A stretch of 64,000 nucleotides of DNA from JBQSUQ01 sp052384575. GTDB lineage: Bacteria > Pseudomonadota > Gammaproteobacteria > Enterobacterales > Pasteurellaceae. A model generated the notes under the pieces. The model was not told the DNA's origin. It worked only from the letters and a program-made list of their open reading frames with translations, and made no database searches. The stretch lies in assembly GCA_052384575.1 (NCBI GenBank), contig JBQSUQ010000004.1; one strand, written 5' to 3'. Positions within the stretch are counted from its first letter, which is position 1; each line of letters begins with the position of its first letter. Positions 35,093-43,560 of the stretch are shown here, piece after piece. The translations under genes were made by a program, and so were the position numbers.

Positions 35093-35896
35093 ATGAAATT
35101 TATATCTTTTAATATCAATGGATTAAGAGCAAGACCTCATCAGTTAGAAGCGATTATTGAAAAATACCAACCTGATGTATTAGGTCTGCAAGAAATTAAA
35201 GTTGCCGATGAGCAATTTCCTTATGAATTAGTGGAGCATTTGGGTTATCACATTTATCATCATGGGCAAAAAGGGCATTATGGTGTGGCATTGTTATGCA
35301 AACAAGAGCCTGTAGCGATTCGTAAAGGTTTTCCTACCGATGATGCAGATGCGCAAAAACGCATTATTATGGCGGATTTAGAAACAAAGTTTGGTTTATT
35401 GACGGTGATTAATGGTTATTTTCCGCAAGGAGAAGCGCGTAACCATGAAACGAAATTTCCAGCTAAGCAAAAATTCTATGCAGATTTACAACAATATTTA
35501 GAACAAGACCATACAAAAGAAAATCCTATTCTCATTATGGGTGATATGAACATTAGTCCAACAGACTTAGATATTGGTATTGGCGAAGAAAACCGCAAAC
35601 GTTGGTTGCGTACTGGCAAATGTTCCTTCTTGCCAGAAGAACGTGAATGGTATCAACGTTTGTATGATTATGGTCTAGCAGATACTTTCCGCCATTTAAA
35701 TCCTACAGTAAATGATCAATTTTCGTGGTTCGATTATCGCTCAAAAGGCTTTGATGATAACCGCGGTTTACGCATTGATCATATTTTGGCAAATCAACAT
35801 TTGCTTGAGCGTTGTGTTAACACAGGGATTGCATTGGATATTCGCGCGATGGATAAGCCGTCTGATCACGCACCAATTTGGGCTGAATTTAAATAA
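35093..35896 (+). CDS. xthA: Exonuclease III
   Basis: AP endonuclease and 3'-5' double-strand exonuclease of base-excision repair. The 267-residue protein shows the EEP-fold motifs KFISFNINGLRAR, GLQEIKVADEQFP (catalytic Glu about 34), GDMNISPTDLDIG (about 151) and SDHAPIWAEF (catalytic His about 259). It is followed after 12 nt by a DUF695/RraB-like gene, the same neighbour as in H. influenzae (HI0041-HI0040). Confidence 0.97.
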   Translation: MKFISFNINGLRARPHQLEAIIEKYQPDVLGLQEIKVADEQFPYELVEHLGYHIYHHGQKGHYGVALLCKQEPVAIRKGFPTDDADAQKRIIMADLETKFGLLTVINGYFPQGEARNHETKFPAKQKFYADLQQYLEQDHTKENPILIMGDMNISPTDLDIGIGEENRKRWLRTGKCSFLPEEREWYQRLYDYGLADTFRHLNPTVNDQFSWFDYRSKGFDDNRGLRIDHILANQHLLERCVNTGIALDIRAMDKPSDHAPIWAEFK

Positions 35897-35908
35897 AATA
35901 GGGATATT

Positions 35909-36712
35909 ATGGATCTACAACGAGATATCAATGAAGCGTGGAAATCGTACCGTACTTGGTTAAATGAGAAGCCTGCGATTGTTTCCGTTAATATGCGATT
36001 AATAGAGAAATTAATGGACAAGCAGCCGGATGAATATGTGCAAATTGCTTACGTTTATCGCAATTATGAAGCGGATGAAAAAGGTTTGCCCGAAGACGAT
36101 TGTTGTAGTGATGTGTTTAGCCACCTTATGAAAACCATTGCTCAAATGCAAGCGTTACCAAATGTGTTGTACGCAGGACATGTGCTATCGGGCGGACGTA
36201 GTCAAATTTTCCTCTATTTCAATGATAAAGCTGATTTTTTAGAAGCATTAGAACAAGTAGAGTATGATGAATTGGTTATTCAACAAGATACAAATTGGGA
36301 TACCTATTTTGAATTTTTGATGCCAAGTCCATTGGAAGAAAAATTCAGCCAAACGGAAGAAACCTTAAGTATTTTATCTCGTGAAGGTATTGATTTATCT
36401 GCGACTCACACAATTGAACACCGTTTCCATTTTGTCGAAAAAGAAGATATTGAACGTTTTGTGGAAAAATGTGCTTTATCGGAAGTACGTTTCGATACCT
36501 TAAAATATACGGAAGATCCAGTTCAAATTTTTGATGACATAGTAGAAATGGAAAATGTCTATTTGGTCAAAGTTCAGCAAGAAATGGCATTTAATTCAAA
36601 GGAAATTTTTAGTGTTGTTGAATTTTTTGAACAAATGGCAGAGGAGTTTTCAGCACAATACTTAGGCTGGGAATTTGATTATTCGGCGCATAAAGGCAAA
36701 TACTTGAATTAA
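35909..36712 (+). CDS. TIGR01619-type protein: DUF695 plus RraB-like domain
   Basis: A 267-residue acidic cytoplasmic protein matching the HI0040-type family. The first half resembles DUF695 (WKSYRTWLNEKPAIVSVNMRLI). The second half, from about 160 (LSREGIDLSATHTIEHRFHFVEKEDIERF), resembles RraB, the RNase E inhibitor fold. Function unknown; an RNA-decay modulator is a possibility from the RraB-like half only. Probably co-transcribed with xthA. Confidence 0.78.
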   Translation: MDLQRDINEAWKSYRTWLNEKPAIVSVNMRLIEKLMDKQPDEYVQIAYVYRNYEADEKGLPEDDCCSDVFSHLMKTIAQMQALPNVLYAGHVLSGGRSQIFLYFNDKADFLEALEQVEYDELVIQQDTNWDTYFEFLMPSPLEEKFSQTEETLSILSREGIDLSATHTIEHRFHFVEKEDIERFVEKCALSEVRFDTLKYTEDPVQIFDDIVEMENVYLVKVQQEMAFNSKEIFSVVEFFEQMAEEFSAQYLGWEFDYSAHKGKYLN

Positions 36713-36714
36713 GA

Positions 36715-36735
36715 TGGGCGAGGAAACTCGCCCAA
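36715..36735 (+). terminator. Terminator after the DUF695/RraB-like gene
   Basis: TGGGCGAG-GAAA-CTCGCCCA followed by a pyrimidine-rich tract. Confidence 0.7.
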
Positions 36736-36760
36736 AACTTTTCTTTTTTTCACCGCGCTT

Positions 36761-37219
36761 TTACGGTCTTTTTGATTGTAAAATGGTTGCTCTGTCTTCA
36801 TTCCATTCTAATTCAGCGATAGTGGCAGGTAAAAATGACACATTATTTTTACCGCATAATTCTAAAATAATGTCACTGACTAGGGGTAAATGCGAAATAA
36901 GTAAAAGCTGTTTTACCCCTTCCGCGCGTAATACATTTAAATAAGATGCAACGACTTCTGCGCTGCCATATGGCGTAATGCCATCCCAAGTTTCCATTTT
37001 ATGCGTTAATTGTTGTTCAAAAACCTGATTGACCAGAGCAAAGGTTTGTTGTGCACGAACAAAAGGGCTCACCAATACCTTATCAAAGGAAAGTGCGGTG
37101 TTTTTTAACCAAATTCCTTGCGAATGACTGGATTGTTGTCCAAATTGCGTTAACGGGCGTTCAGCATCTGATTTTGCAAAGATTTCCGATTCGCCATGAC
37201 GCATAATAAAAATTTTCAT
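36761..37219 (-). CDS. sixA: Phosphohistidine phosphatase SixA
   Basis: A 152-residue histidine phosphatase with the catalytic RHGESE (about residue 8), SPFVRAQQTFALV (about 51) and LLISHLPLVSDI (about 107). E. coli SixA removes phosphate from histidine phosphocarriers, including the nitrogen PTS. Length and motifs fit SixA rather than phosphoglycerate mutase. Its start is well placed behind CCTGAGG. Confidence 0.9.
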   Translation of the reverse strand: MKIFIMRHGESEIFAKSDAERPLTQFGQQSSHSQGIWLKNTALSFDKVLVSPFVRAQQTFALVNQVFEQQLTHKMETWDGITPYGSAEVVASYLNVLRAEGVKQLLLISHLPLVSDIILELCGKNNVSFLPATIAELEWNEDRATILQSKRP

Positions 37220-37424
37220 AAAAACCTCAGGAAAATACTCGTCGTCAAATATTAATCGTAACTTTATATAAAAGTCAAAAAGAAATTTTATGTAGTTTTT
37301 CTAGCTTTAAATAGGGTTTAGGCATATAATGTGCGACAGTTTTCTGACCAGAAAGTAGGCGATAAGCTTTGGTTAGATTGAGTAAAATGATTTAAATTGA
37401 TGGCAAAAAATAACGGAGAGCGTA

Positions 37425-38864
37425 ATGTCAAGAAAATTAAGAAGAACGAAAATTGTATGTACAATGGGGCCTAGCACAGATAAAGGAAATAATTTAGAAA
37501 AAATCATTGCAGCGGGTGCTAATGTTGTACGTATGAACTTTTCTCATGGTACGCCAGATGATCATATCGGTCGTGCAGCAAGAGTACGTGAAATTGCAAA
37601 AAGATTAGGTAAACAAGTTGCAATTTTAGGTGACTTACAAGGTCCGAAAATTCGTGTATCTACTTTTAAAGAAGGCAAAATTTTCTTGAATGTTGGCGAT
37701 AAATTCGTTTTAGATGCAGAATTACCAAAAGGCGAAGGTCATCAAGAAGCTGTTGGTTTAGACTATAAATCATTGCCACAAGATGTGGTTCCTGGCGATA
37801 TTTTATTATTAGATGATGGACGTGTTCAATTAAAAGTCTTATCCACTGAAGGTGCAAAAGTATTCACTGAAGTAACTGTTGGTGGTCCTTTATCTAATAA
37901 CAAAGGGATTAACAAATTAGGCGGTGGCTTATCTGCTGATGCCTTAACTGAAAAAGATAAAGCAGATATCATTACTGCAGCTCGCATTGGTGTGGAATAT
38001 TTAGCGGTGTCTTTCCCTCGTTCAAGTGCAGATTTAAACTATGCCCGTCAATTAGCAAAAGAAGCAGGTTTAGATGCGAAAATCGTTGCGAAAGTAGAGC
38101 GTGCGGAAACGGTTGTTGATCAAGCTGCAATGGATGACATTATTTTAGCGTCTGACGTTATCATGGTTGCACGTGGTGACTTAGGGGTTGAAATCGGTGA
38201 TCCTGAATTAGTTGGTGTTCAAAAGAAATTAATTCGTCGTTCTCGTCAGTTAAACCGCGTTGTGATTACCGCAACTCAAATGATGGAATCGATGATCAGC
38301 AATCCAATGCCAACTCGTGCGGAAGTTATGGATGTTGCAAACGCAGTATTAGATGGTACGGATGCAGTAATGCTTTCAGCCGAAACAGCTGCAGGTCAAT
38401 ATCCATCAGAAACAGTTGCTGCAATGGCAAAAGTGTGTTTAGGTGCTGAGAAAATGCCAAGCATTAACGTTTCTCGTCATCGTGTAGATGGTGAATTCAC
38501 CACAATTGAAGAATCTGTTGCGTTCTCAGCAATGTATGCAGCGAACCATATGAAAGGCGTTGCAGCAATTATTGCGATGACAGCTTCTGGTCGTACAGCA
38601 AGATTAATGTCTCGTATTAGTTCTGGGTTACCAATCTTTGCGTTATCTAAAAATGAAAAAACATTAAATCTTTGTGCATTATACCGCGGTGTAACACCAA
38701 TTCATTTTGATAATGAAACCCGCTCAGCAGAAGGTGCTCGTATTGCAGTACAAATGTTGAAAGAAAAAGGTTTCTTAGTTTCTGGTGATTTAGTTTTATT
38801 AACTCAAGGCGATGCGTTGAGTAATGGTGGTACTAATACTTGCCGCACATTAATTGTTGAGTAA
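37425..38864 (+). CDS. pykA: Pyruvate kinase
   Basis: Converts phosphoenolpyruvate and ADP to pyruvate and ATP. The 479-residue length and the opening RRTKIVCTMGPSTDKGNNLEKII match the PykA (type II) branch of E. coli. Active-site blocks are visible: GDLQGPKIRV, KVERAETV, MVARGDLGVEIG (about 240) and TQMMESM with DGTDAVMLSAETAAG. The C-terminal allosteric domain has SGRTARLMSRISSGLPIFALS. A TATAAT box at 37325-37330 is a likely -10. Confidence 0.96.
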   Translation: MSRKLRRTKIVCTMGPSTDKGNNLEKIIAAGANVVRMNFSHGTPDDHIGRAARVREIAKRLGKQVAILGDLQGPKIRVSTFKEGKIFLNVGDKFVLDAELPKGEGHQEAVGLDYKSLPQDVVPGDILLLDDGRVQLKVLSTEGAKVFTEVTVGGPLSNNKGINKLGGGLSADALTEKDKADIITAARIGVEYLAVSFPRSSADLNYARQLAKEAGLDAKIVAKVERAETVVDQAAMDDIILASDVIMVARGDLGVEIGDPELVGVQKKLIRRSRQLNRVVITATQMMESMISNPMPTRAEVMDVANAVLDGTDAVMLSAETAAGQYPSETVAAMAKVCLGAEKMPSINVSRHRVDGEFTTIEESVAFSAMYAANHMKGVAAIIAMTASGRTARLMSRISSGLPIFALSKNEKTLNLCALYRGVTPIHFDNETRSAEGARIAVQMLKEKGFLVSGDLVLLTQGDALSNGGTNTCRTLIVE

Positions 38865-38880
38865 TAAATAAGATAGACGT

Positions 38881-38911
38881 AAAAAACGGTGAGAAATTCA
38901 CCGTTTTTTTA
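38881..38911 (+). terminator. Terminator of pykA
   Basis: AAAAAACGGTGA-GAAA-TTCACCGTTTTTTT, a strong symmetric stem with T run. Confidence 0.9.
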
Positions 38912-38963
38912 TAGGTATATATTTTATCTATCCGTTGATCCTACCAGTAAATTTCAGTAAAAC

Positions 38964-38994
38964 TTGGAAATTAAAGCAAGATTTATGCTATAAT
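38964..38994 (+). promoter_or_regulatory. Candidate promoter of sspAB
   Basis: An extended -10, TGCTATAAT (38986-38994), with a weak TTGGAA at -35. A GC-rich discriminator and a small hairpin (CCCT-TATATTG-AGGG) follow in the leader of about 70 nt. Confidence 0.6.
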
Positions 38995-39065
38995 AGTCGC
39001 CCCTTATATTGAGGGTACTGAATTTTAATCACCATTATATTCTATTTTAGTCGTCGGAGGACTAG

Positions 39066-39704
39066 ATGAGTAGCGCTGCAAACAAACGTTCAATAATGAC
39101 TCTTTTTTCTGATAAATCAGATATTTACTGCCATCAGGTTCGTATAGTTTTGGCAGAAAAAGGTGTAGCGTATGAAACAGAGCAGGTGGATCCTCAAATG
39201 GTCTCTGAAGATTTAATGGAATTAAATCCTTATGGTACTGTACCGACTTTAGTTGATCGTGATTTAGTGCTATTTAATTCTCGCATTATTATGGAATACC
39301 TTGATGAGCGTTTTCCTCATCCACCATTAATGCCAGTTTATCCAGTAGCTCGTGGTAAAAGTCGTCTTTTAATGATGAGAATTGAGCAAGACTGGTACCC
39401 AACCTTATTAAAAGCTGAAAAAACTGAAGGCGCAGATCGAGATAACGCATTAAAGCAATTAAAAGAAGAAATGCTTGCTATTGCACCTATTTTTAATCAA
39501 TTCCCGTATTTTATGAGTGAAGAATTTAGTTTAGTGGATTGCTATATCGCACCATTATTATGGCGTATGCAAGAACTAGGCGTGAAATTTACTGGTACAG
39601 GAAGCAAAGCGTTAAAAGCCTATATGGATCGTGTATTTGATCGTGATTCATTCCAACAATCTGTTGGCAGATTAACACCTAAAAATTTAATGGATGATAA
39701 ATAA
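39066..39704 (+). CDS. sspA: Stringent starvation protein A
   Basis: A 212-residue RNA-polymerase-associated protein with a glutathione-S-transferase fold but no transferase activity. MTLFSDKSDIYCHQVRIVLAEKG and ELNPYGTVPTLVDRDLVLFNSRIIMEYLDERFPHPPLMP are highly diagnostic. It affects stationary-phase and acid-stress gene expression. Ribosome site CGGAGGA. It overlaps sspB by one base. The ribosomal genes rplM-rpsI that often precede sspA are absent here; pykA precedes it. Confidence 0.96.
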   Translation: MSSAANKRSIMTLFSDKSDIYCHQVRIVLAEKGVAYETEQVDPQMVSEDLMELNPYGTVPTLVDRDLVLFNSRIIMEYLDERFPHPPLMPVYPVARGKSRLLMMRIEQDWYPTLLKAEKTEGADRDNALKQLKEEMLAIAPIFNQFPYFMSEEFSLVDCYIAPLLWRMQELGVKFTGTGSKALKAYMDRVFDRDSFQQSVGRLTPKNLMDDK

Positions 39705-40171
39705 TGGCAATGGAATATAAATCGTCCCCGAAACGACCTTATTTATTACAAGCCTATTACGATTGGTTGATTGATAATAGCTTTACACCTTATTTAGTTG
39801 TCGATGCAGATTATCCTGGTGTTTTAGTTCCACAAGAATATGTAAAAGACGGTCAAATCGTATTAAATATTTCGCCAGGTGCTGTGGGCGGTTTTTCTTT
39901 AGGCAAACAAGCTGTTGAATTTAATGCGCGCTTTCAAGGCATCCCTCGTAATATTTACATTCCAATGGGCGCAGCTCTCGCTATTTATGCTCGTGAAAAC
40001 GGCGATGGGGTGATGTTTGAACCTGAAGCGGCTTATGATGAAATGAATTTAGTACCAACAGAGCAGCCAATTGGCTTTACCGATGTTGTGGATAAACCGA
40101 AAAAAACATCAGCTTCATCGACAAAGAAAAACACGATAGCCTCAGTATCTCATTTGAAAATTATTAAATAG
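39704..40171 (+). CDS. sspB: ClpXP adaptor SspB
   Basis: Delivers tmRNA-tagged (ssrA) proteins to ClpXP. The 155-residue protein has the substrate-binding domain KRPYLLQAYYDWLIDNSFTPYLVVDA to GDGVMFEPE, a flexible linker, and the C-terminal ClpX-docking peptide VSHLKIIK. The first ATG overlaps the sspA stop; a second ATG two codons on (39710, MEYKSS) matches the H. influenzae start and is equally likely. ssrA itself lies 800 bp downstream. Confidence 0.95.
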   Translation: MAMEYKSSPKRPYLLQAYYDWLIDNSFTPYLVVDADYPGVLVPQEYVKDGQIVLNISPGAVGGFSLGKQAVEFNARFQGIPRNIYIPMGAALAIYARENGDGVMFEPEAAYDEMNLVPTEQPIGFTDVVDKPKKTSASSTKKNTIASVSHLKIIK

Positions 40172-40183
40172 TGTATAAAAAGT

Positions 40184-40214
40184 AAAAATCCACCTGCATA
40201 GAAGGTGGATTTTT
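40184..40214 (+). terminator. Terminator of sspAB
   Basis: AAAAATCCACC and GGTGGATTTTT pair across a nine-base loop. Confidence 0.88.
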
Positions 40215-40237
40215 ACTTATTAAAATTAGGAGTATTT

Positions 40238-40528
40238 ATGTTTGATTCTACATTTTCAAAAATTCTTGCTGGGTTTTGTTTATTAGATAATGAATCAACA
40301 AATAAATGTTATGAGAGATTGGAAGAGCAAGAACAAAGAGAAACTAAACGTCTATTAGCTCAAGCAGAAAAAGATTTACAAGAACTGAAAGCAATGGTTA
40401 CTAATTTTGAAAATAATAAAGTTAATAGGTTAAGCGAATTATCACAAAAAGAAAAAGAGATTAAATCAAAAGAAAAACCAAATAAAAATATCTTTTTTTG
40501 GAGCAATTTCATCAATAAACTCAAATAA
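40238..40528 (+). CDS. Small coiled-coil protein of unknown function
   Basis: A 96-residue protein I do not recognise. Residues 1-20 are mildly hydrophobic (FSKILAGFCLLD). Residues about 25-75 are charged and heptad-like (EQEQRETKRLLAQAEKDLQELKAMV), suggesting a coiled coil. The tail is basic with aromatic residues (KNIFFWSNFINKLK). Start at 40238 is chosen for its TTAGGAG site; an upstream ATG at 40205 lies in the sspAB terminator. It lies between sspB and the repeats next to ssrA and could be left over from an inserted element. Confidence 0.55.
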   Translation: MFDSTFSKILAGFCLLDNESTNKCYERLEEQEQRETKRLLAQAEKDLQELKAMVTNFENNKVNRLSELSQKEKEIKSKEKPNKNIFFWSNFINKLK

Positions 40529-40576
40529 AAAGCTGTGTCTTTACCTCAATTTTCTCATCTATACTTTCTTACATTG

Positions 40577-40607
40577 AGCTATAAAATTACTTCATAGTTG
40601 TATAGCT
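40577..40607. repeat. Small inverted repeat
   Basis: AGCTATA and TATAGCT flank 17 bases of AT-rich sequence in the gap between the coiled-coil gene and the ssrA-linked repeats. Meaning unknown. Confidence 0.3.
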
Positions 40608-40700
40608 TGCCTACTTAATTTGAAATAATCAGAATAGTTATAATGTTGGCTTATGCTATCTCTTACACTATGCGCTATCCACTTCTTTATTTGTGAGCTG

Positions 40701-40844
40701 TTTAGTTATACGTGCCATTTTTTAGTTATACGATATGTAAAAATAAGAAAATCCCGAAAAGCCTTGATATGCAAGGGTTTTCAATGGTTTTAGTTATACG
40801 GTTTTTTGCTATATGCTAACAGTATAACTAAACGTATAACTAAA
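40701..40844. repeat. Five copies of a 12-bp repeat, integrase-arm-like
   Basis: TTTAGTTATACG occurs exactly at 40701-40712, 40721-40732 and 40790-40801. The reverse complement occurs at 40833-40844 exactly and at 40821-40832 with one mismatch. The cluster lies 110-255 bp beyond the 3' end of ssrA, a favoured integration site for tyrosine integrases, and resembles the arm-type sites of such elements. No integrase gene is present. The rest of the 427-bp gap holds only AT-rich DNA and the ssrA terminator. Confidence 0.65.
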
Positions 40845-40885
40845 ATCATCAGTTTTTATTAGTTTATATCAGTCAGGATTAGGCA

Positions 40886-40921
40886 ATAAAAAAGCCTTGA
40901 AGTGTTGATTTTCAAGGCTTT
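40886..40921 (-). terminator. Terminator of ssrA
   Basis: On the minus strand AAAGCCTTGAA and TTCAAGGCTTT pair across nine bases and run into TTTTTTATT, about 35 nt after the tmRNA CCA end. Confidence 0.85.
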
Positions 40922-40955
40922 ATCGGTCTATTTTAGTCTGTATTGTTTAACGATT

Positions 40956-41322
40956 TGGTGGAGCTGGCGGGAGTTGAACCCGCGTCCGAAATTACTCTAC
41001 CTTCAGCACTACACGTTTAGTCTGGTCTTTAATTTCGTAAATTGACTGCGGACAGACACGCCATCAATAAACTAGCTTTATTCAATTTAGTGCTTCGATC
41101 CTAAAGCGGCGGCTTCAACACGATCTCGTTTGGGTTTGACTCCGCTTGATCCCCGTCTTACGAGCGGAAGCTGGGGAGCGAAGGCTATGAGCAGGTTATT
41201 AAGCTGCTAAAGCGAATTGTTCGTCGTTTGCGACTATTGTTTTGCGGTTTATTTACGAGGCCTACCGCACCTCGACGTGCACCTTGGGCTTCGCCAATCC
41301 CGTCGAATCCAGAATCAGCCCC
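40956..41322 (-). ncRNA. ssrA: tmRNA (ssrA)
   Basis: Transfer-messenger RNA of about 367 nt that rescues stalled ribosomes and tags the unfinished protein. The 5' end reads GGGGCTGATTCTGGATTCGA and the 3' end forms the tRNA-like acceptor with GGGTTCAACTCCCGCC and an encoded CCA. The tag frame lies at 41199-41231 (GCA resume codon to TAA TAA) and encodes ANDEQFALAA. The SspB adaptor that recognises this tag is encoded just upstream. The ends are inferred by pairing of the acceptor stem. Confidence 0.97.
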
Positions 41323-41420
41323 AAAAAGTGCGGTTAGTTTAGCAGAGATTTTGATAAAACTAAAGAAAAATGCACCGCACTTTTATTTCATGCTTATTGA
41401 TTACACAATGATTTTATTGA

Positions 41421-42329
41421 TTAAATCGGAATGGAAGAAAAGAATACCAATAAAATCGGTGGGGCAATATTGGTCACAAAACCGAAACTAATGGCTAGTG
41501 GCACCACTTCTAATCCGCCTGCACGTTGAATAATGGGTAGCGTACAATCTAACGCTGTTGCGCCCGCAATACCAACGGCAGTGGAACGGTATTTAAAGAT
41601 AAAGAAGGGAATAATAAATAGACTTAGAATTTCACGCGATAAATCGTTGAAAAAAGCAATGCTACCAAATTCCGGTCCCCAAGCATTATTGATTACCACA
41701 CTTGATAAAGAATACCAACCTAAGCCAGATGAAATAGCCAATCCTTGCGTTATTGGAAGTTTCAAGAACAATGCGGATAACATGCCACCAATTAATGAAG
41801 TTATGATCATGATCAAGCCGGTGTAAATACCTCGTTTATTGAAAATTACTTCGCGTAGAGCAATGCCATTATTGCGTAATTGAATACCAATAAAAAAGAT
41901 GAGCGTGATTAATACATAGGTGCTAGTACCAAAAGGTAACGTGATGGCATTTTGGCTAAAGAAACCGACAATAAAACCAATAAAGACCATTGAGCAAAGT
42001 TTTAGGCTATCGATCAATAATTTCCAACGCGGTGGCATATTGGTTGATAACTGTTTCAATGGTGCTGGGTTTAATTTATCGAAGGTGAGTAAACCTGCCA
42101 TATTACATAATGTGATAATGGCACTAAACACAAAGGCTGAAAAACCAATGATTGGTAATTTGGTGGCGACGTCCTCTAATTGACCGAGAGAAATACCCAT
42201 AATCAGCAAAATCATATACAACAAAAGCATCACGATTTTGTTGATAATTGCTAAAAATGTTTGATTTTTTGATTTAATCAAATATCCCAAAAACATTGGG
42301 ATTAACACAATAAGTAAACCGTTTAACAT
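41421..42329 (-). CDS. lysO: Lysine exporter LysO (YbjE family)
   Basis: A 302-residue inner-membrane protein with about eight hydrophobic segments, closely resembling E. coli LysO, which exports lysine and thialysine. Family blocks: LNGLLIVLIPMFLGYLI at the N-terminus, LITLIFFIGIQLRNNGIALRE (about 150), SGLGWYSLSSVVI (about 212), FFNDLSREILSLFIIP and TALDCTLPIIQRAGG. I start it at 42329 to match the E. coli N-terminus; an ATG five codons upstream is possible. No riboswitch is visible in front, unlike the importer at 311. Confidence 0.92.
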   Translation of the reverse strand: MLNGLLIVLIPMFLGYLIKSKNQTFLAIINKIVMLLLYMILLIMGISLGQLEDVATKLPIIGFSAFVFSAIITLCNMAGLLTFDKLNPAPLKQLSTNMPPRWKLLIDSLKLCSMVFIGFIVGFFSQNAITLPFGTSTYVLITLIFFIGIQLRNNGIALREVIFNKRGIYTGLIMIITSLIGGMLSALFLKLPITQGLAISSGLGWYSLSSVVINNAWGPEFGSIAFFNDLSREILSLFIIPFFIFKYRSTAVGIAGATALDCTLPIIQRAGGLEVVPLAISFGFVTNIAPPILLVFFSSIPI

Positions 42330-42421
42330 TCTATTTCCCACCATTCATAAAGCAGTAAGTATAGCATTATTAAAAATAAGTTTTAAGATAATTTTACTGG
42401 TTGGTTATACAGTTTTGTGGT

Positions 42422-42461
42422 AAAGTGCGGTGAAAAAATAGAGTATTTTTAACCGCACTTT
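42422..42461 (+). promoter_or_regulatory. Uptake-sequence hairpin abutting the dinB start codon
   Basis: AAAGTGCGGT and ACCGCACTTT pair, with the inner AAAAATA and TATTTTT extending the stem almost to the GAG loop. The hairpin ends one base before the dinB ATG. A TATACA (42406-42411) would put the transcription start right at its foot. It takes up all the space where a ribosome site should be. Confidence 0.7.
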
Positions 42462-42462
42462 T

Positions 42463-43530
42463 ATGGCGAAATTACGAAAAATTATTCATATTGATATGGA
42501 TTGTTTCTACGCAGCAATTGAAATGCGAGAAAATCCAGCATTAAAAGATAAACCCATTGCTGTGGGTGGCTCAGCGCAGAATAGAGGTGTGCTAGCTACC
42601 TGTAATTATGCAGCGAGGGCTTTTGGCTTGCATAGCGCCATGCCGACAGCACAAGCATTAAAACATTGTCCTCATTTGGTGCTATTACCTGTCAGAATGG
42701 CGTTGTATAAACAAGTTTCTCAACAAATTCATCAGATTTTTCGTCGTTATACCGATATTATTGAGCCATTGTCTTTAGATGAAGCCTATTTAGATGTAAC
42801 GGATTGCCAAAAATGTTCAGGCTCAGCCACTTGGATTGCAGAAGAAATTCGGCAAGCGATTTTTAATGAACTGCAATTGACGGCTTCTGCTGGTGTCGCG
42901 CCGTTAAAATTTCTAGCTAAAATTGCCTCAGATCAAAATAAACCTAATGGATTGTTTGTGATAGAACCGGAACAAGTGAATGAGTTTATTGCACATTTAC
43001 CATTAAAGAAAATTCCCGGCGTGGGAAAAGTAACCAATGAACAGCTTGCCAATTTAGGTTTGATCACTTGTGCCGATGTGCAAAAACAAGAACTCGTCAC
43101 CTTGTTACATCACTTTGGCAAAATGGGAAAACGTATTTGGGATTTCAGCCATGGCATTGATTTGAGGGAAGTGCAAGTTCATCGTGAACGTAAATCTATC
43201 GGTGTTGAGGTGACATTGTCACAGAATATTTTGCGTATTGAACAATCAAGAGAAATCATGGAGCAGCTATACGTTGAATTGGAACAGCGTATGTTAAAAG
43301 TGAAGCCGGATATTGCGTTAAGTTCGTATTCTAAAATGGGCATAAAGCTAAAATTTGATGATTTTCAAATCACCAGTTTAGAAAAAAGTGCGGTTAAATT
43401 TGAGCAACAAACTTTCCACCAATTATTACAACAAGCTTGGCAACGTAGTCAGGGTAGAACAATAAGATTAATTGGTCTTTATGTAAATATTCCAACACAA
43501 CTACAAAGCAAACAAATGTGTTTGTGGTAA
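42463..43530 (+). CDS. dinB: DNA polymerase IV
   Basis: Y-family translesion polymerase. The 355-residue protein has the catalytic IIHIDMDCFYAAIEMRENP (about residue 7), SLDEAYLDVT (about 103), the helix-hairpin-helix IPGVGKVTNEQL and the little-finger region with ERKSIGVEVT. The start is fixed by homology, because the next family residues begin at codon 4. It has no Shine-Dalgarno sequence: the upstream 40 nt are an uptake-sequence hairpin. The last residues QSKQMCLW end close to the usual point; no obvious beta-clamp extension is seen. Confidence 0.93.
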   Translation: MAKLRKIIHIDMDCFYAAIEMRENPALKDKPIAVGGSAQNRGVLATCNYAARAFGLHSAMPTAQALKHCPHLVLLPVRMALYKQVSQQIHQIFRRYTDIIEPLSLDEAYLDVTDCQKCSGSATWIAEEIRQAIFNELQLTASAGVAPLKFLAKIASDQNKPNGLFVIEPEQVNEFIAHLPLKKIPGVGKVTNEQLANLGLITCADVQKQELVTLLHHFGKMGKRIWDFSHGIDLREVQVHRERKSIGVEVTLSQNILRIEQSREIMEQLYVELEQRMLKVKPDIALSSYSKMGIKLKFDDFQITSLEKSAVKFEQQTFHQLLQQAWQRSQGRTIRLIGLYVNIPTQLQSKQMCLW

Positions 43531-43560
43531 AATGTTCAAAAATTTTAACGAAAGGAATAA

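Noticed and set aside
38995..39065. Ribosomal-protein L13 leader before sspA
   Set aside because: No rplM follows and I cannot match the known structure; only a small hairpin is visible.
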